From Lactiplantibacillus paraplantarum (GTDB lineage Bacteria > Bacillota > Bacilli > Lactobacillales > Lactobacillaceae), in the NCBI RefSeq assembly GCF_003641145.1, contig NZ_CP032744.1, forward strand, positions 248,001 to 312,000: 64,000 bases of DNA, written 5' to 3'. A program made the translations under genes and the position numbers. The notes beneath the pieces were generated by a model, which saw only the letters and a program-made list of their open reading frames with translations, was not told the DNA's origin and searched no databases. Shown in pieces: positions 1 through 9,688 of the stretch. The stretch's first letter is position 1, and every line of letters starts with the position of its first letter.

Positions 1-1
1 A

Positions 2-1294
2 TATGAACAATACTTTATCGATAATCAGATTCCTCATCTAACAAGATTCAGCTTTAGGAGCATTTGGAAACAGGCTCGAGCAAAGTACTGGTTTACAAAT
101 ACTCGGCGTCCGTTCCGATGGTATAAACCTAAGGATACAGTTGTTGTTCAAACTTGGCATGGGACACCATTAAAGACGATTGGTACGGATGTTCAACAGG
201 TGACTATGCCTGGTGTAACGAGGATGAAGTACCATAAGCAAGTGGTTCGAGATTCTTCTCGATGGGATTACTTGCTGACGCCTAACCCATACTCGTATGA
301 GATCATGCATCATGCCTTCCGAAAAAACTATTCACAACTATTACCGACAGGGTATCCACGTAATGATCGATTGAGTACTGCGACGCCAGAAGCTATTATC
401 AATATTAAGCATAAACTTAATATTGATAAGAATGCTAGAGTTGTTTTATATGCACCTACCTGGCGAGATAATGACTTTGTACGCGCTGATCATTTTCGTG
501 CTGAATTACATTTGGACTTAAACAAGTTCATTCAAAAGACACCTAAAAATACGATTATTCTTATTCGAACGCATTACATGATTGCTAATAGCTTAGATCT
601 ATCAAGCTATGGTAACCGGGTTATTAATGTCAGTGATTATGAAGATATCTCAGATCTTTATTTGATTAGTGATCTTTTAATTACGGATTATTCCAGTGTG
701 TTTTTCGATTATTCAATTCTGAAACGGCCTATGATTTTTTACGCCTACGATTTGGCGGCCTATGCGGATGATATCCGAGGCTTTTATGTAGACTATGATT
801 CAACCGTTCCGGGTCCAATCGTCGAGAATAATGATGAGTTGATGCCACTGATTAATGAAGCCTTAACTGAACCGGCGCGTTTTATCGATAATGAGAAGTA
901 TCGTCAATTCTTGAAAAAGTTTGCCGGATGGGAAGATGGCCAGGCTACAAAACGGTTGTTAGATATTGTACTTGACGGACAACCAGCCTATCAGCGACGC
1001 GAAGTTGAAACGGCTGAAGGATACGCGGTTAATGATCAAGTTACAATTTCACCAGCTAGTCTTCTCTGGAAAAACATCCCTGGATTACCAGGAGATCAGT
1101 TTGTTGGAAACTTCGATGAGATTAACAACGATGGTTTGATTACTATCAAAAAAATTGCGAGTTTAGTTCCAACCAATTTTAGTGCCGATGAATTATATAC
1201 CGGTGGTTATTGGATAAATGCGCAGGTACAAGGACAAGATATCTGGCTCATGATGGCGGATATTTCTAAAAAGTCGAGAGCCGACAGCTATTAG
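2..1294 (+). CDS. CDP-glycerol glycerophosphotransferase (TagF/TarL-like), 5' end outside window
   Basis: The reading frame is open from the window edge, so the true start lies upstream; 430 codons are visible. It fits the Glyphos_transf family, which moves glycerol- or ribitol-phosphate from the CDP-activated donor onto growing wall teichoic acid at the inner membrane face. TWHGTPLK (about nt 152-175) and LIRTH carry the two histidines considered catalytic in TagF. YAPTWRDND and LLITDYSSVFFDY are further family signatures. After about nt 985 a C-terminal extension of roughly 100 residues follows the transferase domain; its function is not recognised. A near-perfect terminator follows. Which polyol is polymerised cannot be decided from the visible part. 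Its neighbour downstream is a decayed member of the same family. Confidence 0.88.
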   Translation, partial: YEQYFIDNQIPHLTRFSFRSIWKQARAKYWFTNTRRPFRWYKPKDTVVVQTWHGTPLKTIGTDVQQVTMPGVTRMKYHKQVVRDSSRWDYLLTPNPYSYEIMHHAFRKNYSQLLPTGYPRNDRLSTATPEAIINIKHKLNIDKNARVVLYAPTWRDNDFVRADHFRAELHLDLNKFIQKTPKNTIILIRTHYMIANSLDLSSYGNRVINVSDYEDISDLYLISDLLITDYSSVFFDYSILKRPMIFYAYDLAAYADDIRGFYVDYDSTVPGPIVENNDELMPLINEALTEPARFIDNEKYRQFLKKFAGWEDGQATKRLLDIVLDGQPAYQRREVETAEGYAVNDQVTISPASLLWKNIPGLPGDQFVGNFDEINNDGLITIKKIASLVPTNFSADELYTGGYWINAQVQGQDIWLMMADISKKSRADSY

Positions 1295-1352
1295 TAATTG
1301 CATACTCAGTGGGTTGTTAAGTCAGTTCACTGGTAGACAACCGCATAATAAT

Positions 1353-1400
1353 AAAGGCAATATATTCTTGAACGTTCAGGAATATATTGCCTTTATATTA
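1353..1400 (+). terminator. Rho-independent terminator after the teichoic-acid transferase
   Basis: Arms AAAGGCAATATATTC and GAATATATTGCCTTT (1353-1367, 1380-1394) are perfectly complementary. The loop itself contains the palindrome TGAACGTTCA, so the structure is nearly one continuous palindrome. An AT-rich tract follows. Confidence 0.85.
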
Positions 1401-1682
1401 TTAATACATGTCATTATCTGCATAGTTAAAGATGAGTCAGCATTACTTTGTAGACCAACCAATACGAGCTCATGAAGCATGAATAACGCTCAGAAAGATA
1501 ACGTTTGCACGATATAATAATACTTATAGTAAATTTTAATCATAATAATAGATTTTAAAAATCTTTATTATAAATTTAATGGATCACTTTAGAAAGTTAT
1601 GAAAGGGTTTGGGGCTAATTGTTGAAACAACGTTTTAATATCACGGTGGTAAAGTAGTGATGGAAATTTGGAGGAGAACTAT

Positions 1683-4600
1683 TTGAAAAAGATAGTGGCA
1701 ATGATTAGTTCTGGTAAGTTAGTGATTGAAGTGTCTCAGAATAGTAAATTTGAGAACTTACAATCGATTCTCACTAATCATGTTCAATCATACTATCTGA
1801 ATAAAAAAGTTTTGAGTATTGAAGAAGATGCGGTTAACTATCGGTTTACATTGGATTTAACTCAAATCTTAAGCGCGCTGGTTGAACATGATGATGCGCC
1901 GTATACCTATACCGATGAGATGATCGGGGAAGTCCGTGAATATGATCGTTCACTCAGAATCTCGGTTCGGAGTGAATGGCAGTTGGCACATATTGAGCGA
2001 TTTTGGAACACTGAGCGCAGTCACTATTTGCAACCGTATGTAACAAAAAAGAATGCCCTGGCATTCCTGCTCGACCGTGAACTCAGCTTGAAACATTATG
2101 TGAACTATAAAGTTGTTCGGAAGATTAGGCTTCATACGGATTGCGTCGCATTTGAAGACTTTTTTGACACACTATTCTTTCCACTAGCAGACTGTCATCT
2201 GGTAATTGTTGAACGAAGTGGTAAAAAGACGTTTCAACGGGACTTTGACTATCATCTAATCGAGACCAAATATGCGCGTGTTTATCGTTATGCATACAAG
2301 ATCGAGCTGACCATGGCAGAGCTGAGTGACTATCTTAAACAGTTGGACCAATCCAACGAATTGGGTCTGGATTTATTCTTCATCGGTCATTTAGCGGGTA
2401 CGGATGTCCCATTAAAATTCCGAATCGGTAATTCACGCTTTATTACCAAATATACGATGCGAGGCGAACTGGCACTCAAAGATCCAGCCAAGAAGCAGTG
2501 GCTATCATTGTACCTGTACTTTACAATCAAAGGGTTGAATTTATCGTTCACGTTCAATGCTTATCAGGAAGACGCTTATGCGTACTTTAGGGCGCACCGA
2601 CATCGCTGGCGAGCGGTTGCCAAGCAGGCAGCTGGTCGTGATATCTGGATTATTGGTGAGCGTTCTTTAAGGCCCAAGATAATGGGTTCCGGTTCTTCAA
2701 ATATTTACGTGAATAACATCCAGAAGTTGAAGTGTACTATGTAATCCGCAAAGCTTCAATCGAGCGTAAGAATGTTGGCTTGCTAGGAAATGTGATTGAC
2801 TTTGGATCAGCTGAACATTTTGAGAAGGTTATTCAAGCTAAGTATATTTGTGGAACACATCACTCAGATTTTCTATATCCAATTCGAAGTAAGTCCTATG
2901 AACAAGCACATCCATGCCAAACGAATCTTTTTATAGCACGGGGGTTTGGTACGAAGAATATTACCCTATTCTATGGTAAGTCCATCGTGAATGGGTTTTA
3001 CACAGATTTATTTATTACGAGTTCGCAAAAGGAGAAGTAAATTGCGGTATCTGATTTAGGCTATGCTGGCAATGAAGTTGCGGTGACGAGCATAGCACGC
3101 TTTGATAGCTTGTTCAAAGATGACTGGCCATTAAAACGCCAGTTATTGGTTATTCCAACGTGGTACGATTGGATCACTAATGACGAAATTTTTAAGAAGA
3201 GTGAGTATCTTGAACGCTATCGAGAACTATTATTTGATTTCCGCCTTAGAAAATTTGCGGAATGCTACCAGATGAAAATTGTTTTCTGTTTGCATCCCAA
3301 CATGGAGTCCTGTGTCGATTATTTTAAAGATGCTCCGGTGACAATCATTCATCAAGGCAAGGCTGATGTTCAGATATTGATCAAAGAGAGCACCATGATG
3401 CTGACAGACTACTCCAGCGTTGCTTTTGACTTTAGCTTTTTGCATCGTCCGGTACTCTATTATCAGGTTGATCAGACTCAATTTATTGGTAAGTACACGT
3501 CCCATATCGACTTGGATAAAGAATTACCAGGGTCAATTGCGGATTCGCTGGATCAAGTTTTTGACCAGTTATTTCAATACGGTACGCAAGACTTTGCGAT
3601 GTGACCACAAGATATTAAAAAGGCTGATTGCAAGATTGCGTATCCGGGTACGCAATCTTGCAATCGCTTCTTTAATGCTGTTACCCAGCTACAAGATAAG
3701 TCTGTCAAAGAAAAAATACGTAGTGACGTGTTCTATCTGAAGCTTCAACGACGTTTCCGGTACACACGTAAGTTATATTTTCCAACCATGAAGTTCTTGT
3801 ATTGGTTCTGGTCACATTTTAGTCCCGTTGAGCCCAATCGAATTATGTTTGAAAGTAGTGTTGGGCAACGCTATGAAGATTCGCCACGGGTTATTTATGG
3901 GGCAATGGTAAGTACGTATCCGGACTTAGAATATATTTGGGTGTCAAGAAATGATCAGCCCTTGCAAGCCAATCCCAATACAAAGATTTTTCGGCGATTG
4001 TCATTTGATTATTATCGCTATCTTGTGACAAGTCGGTATTGGATCAATAATCAAAATTTTCCAACTTATTTGACGAAGCGCAGGGGAACCGCCTATTTGC
4101 AGACTTGGCATGGGCAGCCAATAAGAAAATGTAGCATGATCAGGAAGTTATATCAAGGGCGTAAATCAGGCTATCTGAAGTGGGTGACACACGCTAAAAA
4201 AAGTGGATAGCTTTGGTGTCGCCATCGTCGTATGCGACTAAGGCCTTACGCTCGGATTTTCAATATGCGGGACCAGTTATTGAAAAGGGCTATCCCCGGA
4301 ATGATTTGTTTTTTTGCCAATGACGTGGAAATGACGCGATAAAAAATTCGTAAACAGTTAGATATTGCGTCGGATAAAAAGGTGATTTTGTACGCACCAA
4401 CTTTCCGAGACTACGAAAAGTCGCATAGGCGGTTTGTACTAGATAATCAACTAGACTTTGGTGAATTCGAACACCAGTTAGATGACGATTATGTCTTGTT
4501 GATGCGTGAACACGTGGTGGTGGACTCTAAATTACAAATTTCAGAAGCTGTGTCACATAATATTATTAATGCTTCCAGTTATCCAAGTGTCCAGGAGCTT

Positions 4601-4927
4601 ATGATTGCAAGTGATAGGCTGATTGCTGATTAATCGCTCATTATGCTTGATTACTTAGATACCAACAAACCAATCTACTTTTTCTGCTATGACTTGGAAA
4701 AGTACTTAACTTTGCGAGGGGGCTACTTCGATTCTACAAAAGAGGTCCCCAGGCCAGTGGTCGAAAGCGCGGTAGCCTTGTTTAATGAAATCGGCTAAGA
4801 TGACCAGTATTGGCAGACATGTGGTGAGAAATATCAAGTGTTCAAACAGAAGTTTGCGCCTCATGATGGTAAGCATACAGTCGACATTGTGTATTAGATA
4901 TTTTTCTCAATGGTGAACAAGAACTAA
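1683..4927 (+). pseudogene. Decayed multidomain CDP-glycerol glycerophosphotransferase
   Basis: Remnant of a gene of about 1,070 codons. The likely start is TTG 1683 behind GGAGGAG. Readable parts in order: an N-terminal region of about 320 residues without a recognised motif, a first transferase domain (DIWIIGER near 2640, MMLTDYSSVAFDFS near 3400), and a second transferase domain from about 3,730 (TWHGQPIRK near 4,100, YAPTFRDYEKS near 4,390). Lesions seen: a -1 shift in a T run near 2,667-2,672; in-frame stops TAA 2714-2716, TAA 3038-3040, TGA 3602-3604, TAA 4340-4342, TAA 4631-4633 and TAA 4797-4799; +1 insertions in an A run (4194-4202), a G pair (4215-4216) and a T run (4309-4315); and a further shift near 4,880-4,891. 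Conceptual repair gives continuous family-like sequence across every lesion. The 3' limit is approximate. Sequencing error could explain one homopolymer shift, but not six stop codons. Confidence 0.85.
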
Positions 4928-4938
4928 CAAGGTCAACT

Positions 4939-4980
4939 AACAACGATTTTCGAGAAACTATCTTGAAAGTCGTTGTTTTT
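4939..4980 (+). terminator. Terminator after the decayed transferase gene
   Basis: AACAACGA (4939-4946) pairs with TCGTTGTT (4970-4977), with partly paired inner arms, and runs into a T tract. It was probably the terminator of the pseudogene when intact. Confidence 0.7.
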
Positions 4981-5413
4981 GATTGGTTAAGCGGGGCAGC
5001 ATGCTGACTGATTTTTACATACTGCCTAAACTGATGGACGTATGTCCCGAGTTGCTCAGTGATTGCTGATATGGATGAAGAAGCTTGTGCTGGTTGTGTG
5101 ACTGTAACTAGCGTCAGAGCTAGTCAGAATCTTAATATGAATAATTTGAAATACTTCAATAGAATGTTCTCCGTGGAAGCTGCAAATGTAACCAAAAAAT
5201 AATTTATATCAAGATAATTAACATGTGCATTACAATATAATACTGGTAACTATACACTAACTGTTTGTCGAATTTGATCCGGTAAGCTTCAATATTCGAA
5301 AATGGAATATTAGCCAGTCGAAACAGGATTTGTTTGCGAATCTAGCACAGGTTATGATAAAGGTGAGGATTGACGAGAAAGACTAATTAAACGATTGAAA
5401 CGAGGGTGTCAGA
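4981..5413. other. Gene-free 433-nt stretch upstream of lpdB
   Basis: I see no plausible coding frame. A TATAAT hexamer lies near 5,237, but no convincing -35 element sits at normal spacing. An imperfect CGAGGGTG ribosome-binding site precedes the lpdB ATG. Any regulator site for phenolic compounds could not be identified. Confidence 0.4.
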
Positions 5414-5977
5414 ATGAAACGAATTGTTGTGGGAATTACGGGAGCGTCCGGTACGATTTACGCGGTCGACTTATTAGAAAAGTTACATCAACTTCCAGAT
5501 GTTGAAGTTCACCTGGTAATGAGTGCGTGGGCTAAGAAAAACTTGGAGTTAGAGACTGATTACTCGCTCGCGCAGTTGACGGCGCTAGCGGATGCTACCT
5601 ATCGGGCTAATGATCAAGGAGCAACGATTGCCAGCGGTTCGTTTTTGAATGACGGCATGGTCATTGTCCCAGCTAGTATGAAGACAGTAGCGGGGATTGC
5701 GTATGGCTTCGGCGATAATTTAATATCGCGGGCTGCTGATGTCACGATTAAAGAACAACGTAAACTTGTGATTGTTCCACGTGAAACACCGTTAAGTGTG
5801 ATTCATTTAGAAAATCTAACGAAGTTGGCAAAACTCGGTGCCCAAATTATTCCACCGATTCCCGCTTTTTATAACCATCCTCAGTCTATTCAGGATTTGG
5901 TCAATCATCAAACAATGAAGATCTTGGATGCGTTTCATATTCATAATGAAACTGATCGCCGTTGGGAGGGGGATTAA
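5414..5977 (+). CDS. lpdB: UbiX-family flavin prenyltransferase, gallate decarboxylase subunit B
   Basis: The 187-residue protein starts with the UbiX nucleotide-binding pattern GITGASGTIYAVDLL and ends with the typical PPIPAFYNHPQSIQDLV segment. The family attaches a dimethylallyl group to FMN, making the prenylated flavin used by UbiD-type decarboxylases. In L. plantarum the lpdB and lpdD genes are known to lie together and far from the catalytic lpdC gene. The immediate downstream partner here fits lpdD, and no UbiD/LpdC gene is in this window. Stop and next start are 2 nt apart, so the two are co-transcribed. The length is normal for UbiX. The name rests on gene arrangement plus family signature. 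Confidence 0.88.
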   Translation: MKRIVVGITGASGTIYAVDLLEKLHQLPDVEVHLVMSAWAKKNLELETDYSLAQLTALADATYRANDQGATIASGSFLNDGMVIVPASMKTVAGIAYGFGDNLISRAADVTIKEQRKLVIVPRETPLSVIHLENLTKLAKLGAQIIPPIPAFYNHPQSIQDLVNHQTMKILDAFHIHNETDRRWEGD

Positions 5978-5979
5978 GT

Positions 5980-6390
5980 ATGGCAACTTTTACGACTGAG
6001 CAGGCCGGGTATCAAATGCAAGCGACACTCCAAGTGATTGGATATGACTTGTTGATTGTCGTTACTGGTGGGACTAATCCCCATATTGGTGACGTGACCA
6101 CATTGACTGCCAGCACGGTGCCCGAAACGGTTAAGTTTCCCAGCCATGATGGTCGCTTCCATAAAGATAATTTCATTTCGGAACGAATGGCCAAGCGGAT
6201 TCAGCCCTATCTAGATGGAAGCTGTACAATTACTGCGGGAATTCATGTCAACCAAATTACTAAAGCACAAATAGCAGCTGCGGCACCAATGACTGATGAA
6301 CTTAGTCGTCAGATTATTAGCTGGTTGCAGGTCCATCCCGTCCATGCTGAGAAGCCGGAATATTATGGACAGGATGAGCAACCGCGGTAG
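5980..6390 (+). CDS. lpdD: Gallate decarboxylase subunit D
   Basis: Protein of 136 residues, start ATG 5980 behind GGAGGGGG (5964-5971). An upstream in-frame TTG at 5962 would place the start inside lpdB and is not preferred. The LpdD/VdcD-type small subunit accompanies UbiX- and UbiD-like proteins in non-oxidative hydroxyarylic acid decarboxylases; its exact role is uncertain. The identification rests mainly on the position directly after lpdB and the small size. The motif LLIVVTGGTNPHIGDVT is the most ordered stretch. It acts in the cytoplasm on gallate or protocatechuate, provided LpdC is encoded elsewhere in the genome. Confidence 0.8.
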   Translation: MATFTTEQAGYQMQATLQVIGYDLLIVVTGGTNPHIGDVTTLTASTVPETVKFPSHDGRFHKDNFISERMAKRIQPYLDGSCTITAGIHVNQITKAQIAAAAPMTDELSRQIISWLQVHPVHAEKPEYYGQDEQPR

Positions 6391-6580
6391 ACTCATGACG
6401 TATGGGTATAGAGAACGTTGTAAGTGTCCCTGACTATTAGTAAAAGGATTCACTAATTGGATGATTTTTGTTAATTATTAATTTTTTAGTGATAGTTATA
6501 TAAATAATATAGATTAACACCCTCTTACATGTTACCGTATTCACAATAAGGTGATTTAATTAGTAAATACAGGGGGAAGA

Positions 6581-8026
6581 ATGATGAAAACGTCATTTAT
6601 TATAGGTGTGTCTTTGTTAAGTGCTATGTGTATTTTTTCTCAAGCATCAGCTAATGAACAGAGGACGTATACGAGCCAAGAGAGTGTAGCTACGTACGAA
6701 ACATCCTCATCTTCAAATAGCTTACAATTATCGAATGTGGAGACAGCGTCAATAAACTTAAGCAACTACTATACTACTAACCCTGGTAAAGTAGTTATGC
6801 TAGTAGACGCACACACGTATACTGATAATGAGCTGAAAAACCCAATTAAAAAGGTAACTAAGGGTTCAGTAGTTAACGTGTATGGTGTTGAAATTGCCCC
6901 AAGCGGTTATCCGCGGCTGAAGGTTGATGGAGGGTATCTAACTGCAAACAAAAAGAATGTTGTTAAGGCAACTGAAAAAATAAATAATTATTATACTGTT
7001 AATCCCGGTCAAGTTGCGTTACTAATTAATGATTATGTATACTCGGATGTGGATTTTACAAACAAAGTTCGCTCTATTTCAAAAGGTTCATTGATCACAG
7101 TTCAAGGAATTGAGTATACTTCAAGTGGTTATCCAAGATTGAAAGTTGATGGAGGATATTTGACAGCGAATAAGTCTCTTGTAACCAAGCCAACTGATAA
7201 GATAGCTAATTACTATACTTCAAATCCCGGTCAAGTTGCACTTTTAGTTGATGATTATATTTATTCCGATTTAGATTTTACGACCAAAGTTCGAGCTGTC
7301 TCAAAAGGTACACTAGTGAGTGTACAAGGAATTGAATATACTTCAGATGGTTATCCAAGACTAAAAGTTAGCGGAGGGTACTTAACGGCGAATAATTCCC
7401 GTGTTACAAGGCCAGTTTCAACGCTCTCCAATTATTATGTTACAAATCCAGGCAAAATTATCATGTTAGTTAATGCGCATATTTATGGGGATGTAAATCT
7501 TCAGAATCGAGGCAGTGCTGTAACAAAAGGAACGGTGGTTAATGTACAAGGAATTGAGTTTGCACCTAATGGGTATCCCCGCTTAAAGGTGAGTGGTGGC
7601 TATCTTACAGCAAATAAGGCTAATGTTGCTCAATACAAAGAAACTGCTAACAACGAGAAAATTCAACAAGTTATTAAACTTGCCAAAACCAAGCTGGGTG
7701 ACCCTTACACTCAATCTCAGGCGGGACGACTCGGACCAAATTCATTTGACTGCTCGGGCTTTGTTTATTATTTGTATAAGACTGCGGCAGGTGTCACTTT
7801 GAACGGAACAGTTACAACAACTGAGGAGAAATCCGGGTATGAAGTTTCATTAAATTCATTAAAACCAGGTGATTTATTATTTTATGGTACTAGGGGTAGT
7901 ACTTATCATGTTGGGCTATATGAGGGCAATGGGGTAATGATTCATGCTTCAACACCTGAGGATGGGGTCAAAGAGACCCAGATTCAGTATTATATGCCTA
8001 GCTTTGCTCGAAGAATTTTAGATTGA
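6581..8026 (+). CDS. Secreted NlpC/P60 peptidoglycan endopeptidase with four wall-binding-type repeats
   Basis: The 481-residue protein begins with a signal peptide (hydrophobic stretch ending near SQASA). Four tandem units of about 70 residues follow (about residues 65-345), each with the pattern NYYTxNPGxV, a YxD core, YPRLKVxGGYLTAN. They look like the SH3-like DUF5776 repeats of lactobacillar surface proteins. The C-terminal NlpC/P60 domain carries Cys391 (FDCSGF), His443 (TYHVGLY) and His455 (IHAS) as a plausible catalytic triad. It should cut stem-peptide bonds in peptidoglycan and act outside the membrane. AGGGGG precedes two consecutive ATGs (6581, 6584); the second has better spacing. 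It is a single-gene unit with its own terminator. Confidence 0.85.
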   Translation: MMKTSFIIGVSLLSAMCIFSQASANEQRTYTSQESVATYETSSSSNSLQLSNVETASINLSNYYTTNPGKVVMLVDAHTYTDNELKNPIKKVTKGSVVNVYGVEIAPSGYPRLKVDGGYLTANKKNVVKATEKINNYYTVNPGQVALLINDYVYSDVDFTNKVRSISKGSLITVQGIEYTSSGYPRLKVDGGYLTANKSLVTKPTDKIANYYTSNPGQVALLVDDYIYSDLDFTTKVRAVSKGTLVSVQGIEYTSDGYPRLKVSGGYLTANNSRVTRPVSTLSNYYVTNPGKIIMLVNAHIYGDVNLQNRGSAVTKGTVVNVQGIEFAPNGYPRLKVSGGYLTANKANVAQYKETANNEKIQQVIKLAKTKLGDPYTQSQAGRLGPNSFDCSGFVYYLYKTAAGVTLNGTVTTTEEKSGYEVSLNSLKPGDLLFYGTRGSTYHVGLYEGNGVMIHASTPEDGVKETQIQYYMPSFARRILD

Positions 8027-8079
8027 TTAGCATAGACCATTAGTGAGAGCCTATGTGATTTTCCTTAAAACAGCACTAC

Positions 8080-8133
8080 AGAAGGACAATCGGTAACAAG
8101 CCTAGGCTTAGTACTGATTGTCCTTCTTTGATT
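8080..8133 (+). terminator. Terminator after the NlpC/P60 gene
   Basis: AGAAGGACAATC (8080-8091) pairs with GATTGTCCTTCT (8116-8127), with a loop of about 24 nt that can pair further internally, and a T-rich tail follows. It lies between convergent genes. Confidence 0.7.
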
Positions 8134-8204
8134 TTAAAATGGTTCTATAATATCTGTTGTTGATAATTAAGTAAAAATTTGATTACTGGTAGCACACTGT
8201 CAGC

Positions 8205-8645
8205 TTATTTACCAGCATCTTTCTTTGCTTGTTCCACCAAGATATTATCGACCACGTCTTGCAAGCTAGTCTTAGCTAACCGTGCTTCCGCCGCTGTTTG
8301 CGCGTCTTGATAGTATTGTTTCAGGACGGTTTGAATATTACCACCAACAATGCAATCCGGGTTGGTCTTAGGATCGACAGCGAGTAGCGGCTTATCGCCT
8401 TCAATTGCATAAAAGACACTGAGTAATGAGATTTGACTCAATGGTTTAGCCAACGTTGGTTGAGCGGTACCGGGCGTTGTAGTAATTAGTCCGGCTTGTC
8501 GAAGCTTGCTCATTAATCGGCGAACAACGACTGGACTAGTCTCAATGCTGCGGGCGATGGCGTCACTTGTTAATTTAGTATCGGCGTAGATTTTAATGTA
8601 GGCTAATAAATGGGTTGAGTCGCTAAAACGAGTTGAAACACGCAT
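8205..8645 (-). CDS. Rrf2-family transcriptional regulator (YwnA-like)
   Basis: The 146-residue protein has the Rrf2 layout: an N-terminal winged helix (STHLLAYIKIYAD, then SIETSPVVVRRLMSKLRQAGLI as recognition region), a dimer helix, and a C-terminal helix rich in Ala/Gln. Classical Fe-S Rrf2 proteins such as IscR and NsrR have three clustered cysteines. Here only one, in NPDCIVGG, is visible, so an Fe-S sensor is unlikely; a thiol or ligand sensor is possible. AGGAAGTGAT lies at normal spacing before ATG 8645. An inverted repeat just upstream may be its own operator. It is divergent from a TetR gene. Its target is unknown. Confidence 0.85.
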   Translation of the reverse strand: MRVSTRFSDSTHLLAYIKIYADTKLTSDAIARSIETSPVVVRRLMSKLRQAGLITTTPGTAQPTLAKPLSQISLLSVFYAIEGDKPLLAVDPKTNPDCIVGGNIQTVLKQYYQDAQTAAEARLAKTSLQDVVDNILVEQAKKDAGK

Positions 8646-8658
8646 GTCATCACTTCCT

Positions 8659-8675
8659 GTAACTTAATTGGTTAC
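8659..8675. promoter_or_regulatory. Inverted repeat, candidate operator of the Rrf2 regulator
   Basis: GTAAC (8659-8663) and GTTAC (8671-8675) are perfect complements around a 7-nt centre, 14-30 bp before the Rrf2 start codon. Position and symmetry suit autoregulation by a dimeric regulator; this is inference. Confidence 0.4.
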
Positions 8676-8828
8676 TATGATTATAAATAAATCCGCTTAT
8701 AAAAGCAATTAACAAGTTTATTAGCCATAATGATGTAACTTTTATAAAGAAGGTTGTTTCGGGTGACCGAATCAGTTATGATATAAGTGCCAAAATTGAG
8801 CAGTTACTGCAAAAAGGAGCTTATTAGC

Positions 8829-9518
8829 ATGAGTGAAATTGAAACCATCCAGGCATACTATGCCGCCTCATTGGGGAAGGATGGTCGTATTACCCGGACC
8901 CAGCGACAGATTTTAGCCGCGGCCCTCGATTTATTTGCAGAAAAAGGCTATGAAGAGGTCGGAACACGTGAGATTGCCGAGCGGGCTGGTGTCGCGGAAG
9001 GAACGCTTTTTCATAATTTTGTTAATAAAAATGGTATTTTGGATGCGATTATGCAACCAATCGTACAAAATATCTTACCAACCATGTTGAACACTTTGGA
9101 TCAAGCCGTTTTAGATCGCCCTAATCAGACGCTACAAGCATTTGTTGTGGCACTAGTACGGGATCGAGTTGCCTTTGTCTCACGCAACCGAGCATCTTTG
9201 GCGGTTATTTTGTCACAATTTTTCAACAATGCCCAAGACCGAGCCGCTGTATTGGGAATGGTCTCACCGACTATTTTGGCACAGGCGAATGAAGCGATGG
9301 ACCGGTTGAAAGCTGCACGGGAACTCGTTGATTGGCCGAATCGAATGGTTTTACAACTTGTGTTTTCAACTATTGGGGGCTATTTAGTAGAACAGGTGCT
9401 ATATCCGCAATTAACGGATTTGAGTGATGATCAGTTAATTCGTTATCTCAGTGATTTTTTAGTTAATGGTTTAAGCCCACGGCGAATCCCCTTACAAGAT
9501 GATAGTAACGCGATATAA
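8829..9518 (+). CDS. TetR/AcrR-family transcriptional regulator
   Basis: Protein of 229 residues. ATG 8829 is chosen because AAGGAG sits at 8814-8819, whereas an earlier GTG at 8787 has no such site. The N-terminal helix-turn-helix is clear: ALDLFAEKGYEEVGTREIAERAGVAEGTLFHNFVNKNGIL. The C-terminal ligand-binding half is variable and gives no hint of the effector. The downstream mntH-like gene has its own promoter 38 bp after this stop codon, so co-regulation is not evident from layout. No terminator is seen between them. Confidence 0.85.
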   Translation: MSEIETIQAYYAASLGKDGRITRTQRQILAAALDLFAEKGYEEVGTREIAERAGVAEGTLFHNFVNKNGILDAIMQPIVQNILPTMLNTLDQAVLDRPNQTLQAFVVALVRDRVAFVSRNRASLAVILSQFFNNAQDRAAVLGMVSPTILAQANEAMDRLKAARELVDWPNRMVLQLVFSTIGGYLVEQVLYPQLTDLSDDQLIRYLSDFLVNGLSPRRIPLQDDSNAI

Positions 9519-9555
9519 CAAACTTTAGGGGTGCCAAATTAATAATTAATAATAG

Positions 9556-9583
9556 TTGACTAATAGGTTAATGGTGCTATACT
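9556..9583 (+). promoter_or_regulatory. Sigma-A-type promoter of the Nramp gene
   Basis: TTGACT (9556-9561) and TATACT (9578-9583) are separated by 16 bp. About 100 nt of 5' leader follow before ATG 9689. I looked for the manganese riboswitch consensus in the leader and did not find it. Confidence 0.7.
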
Positions 9584-9688
9584 ACCAAGTGGAATTAAAG
9601 TGAGTGCTCAATTACGGGGCCGCACTGTTGAGGATCACATAGTAGTCCACAACCTGAATTCTAAACCAATAGAAGAGAGGGTTTCATA

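Noticed and set aside
1668..4633. Separate small genes for each open piece of the decayed transferase
   Set aside because: The pieces join into one family-like protein across each lesion, and only the first piece has a good ribosome-binding site.
9584..9688. Manganese riboswitch before the Nramp gene
   Set aside because: Conserved yybP-ykoY loop sequences are not present in the 100-nt leader.
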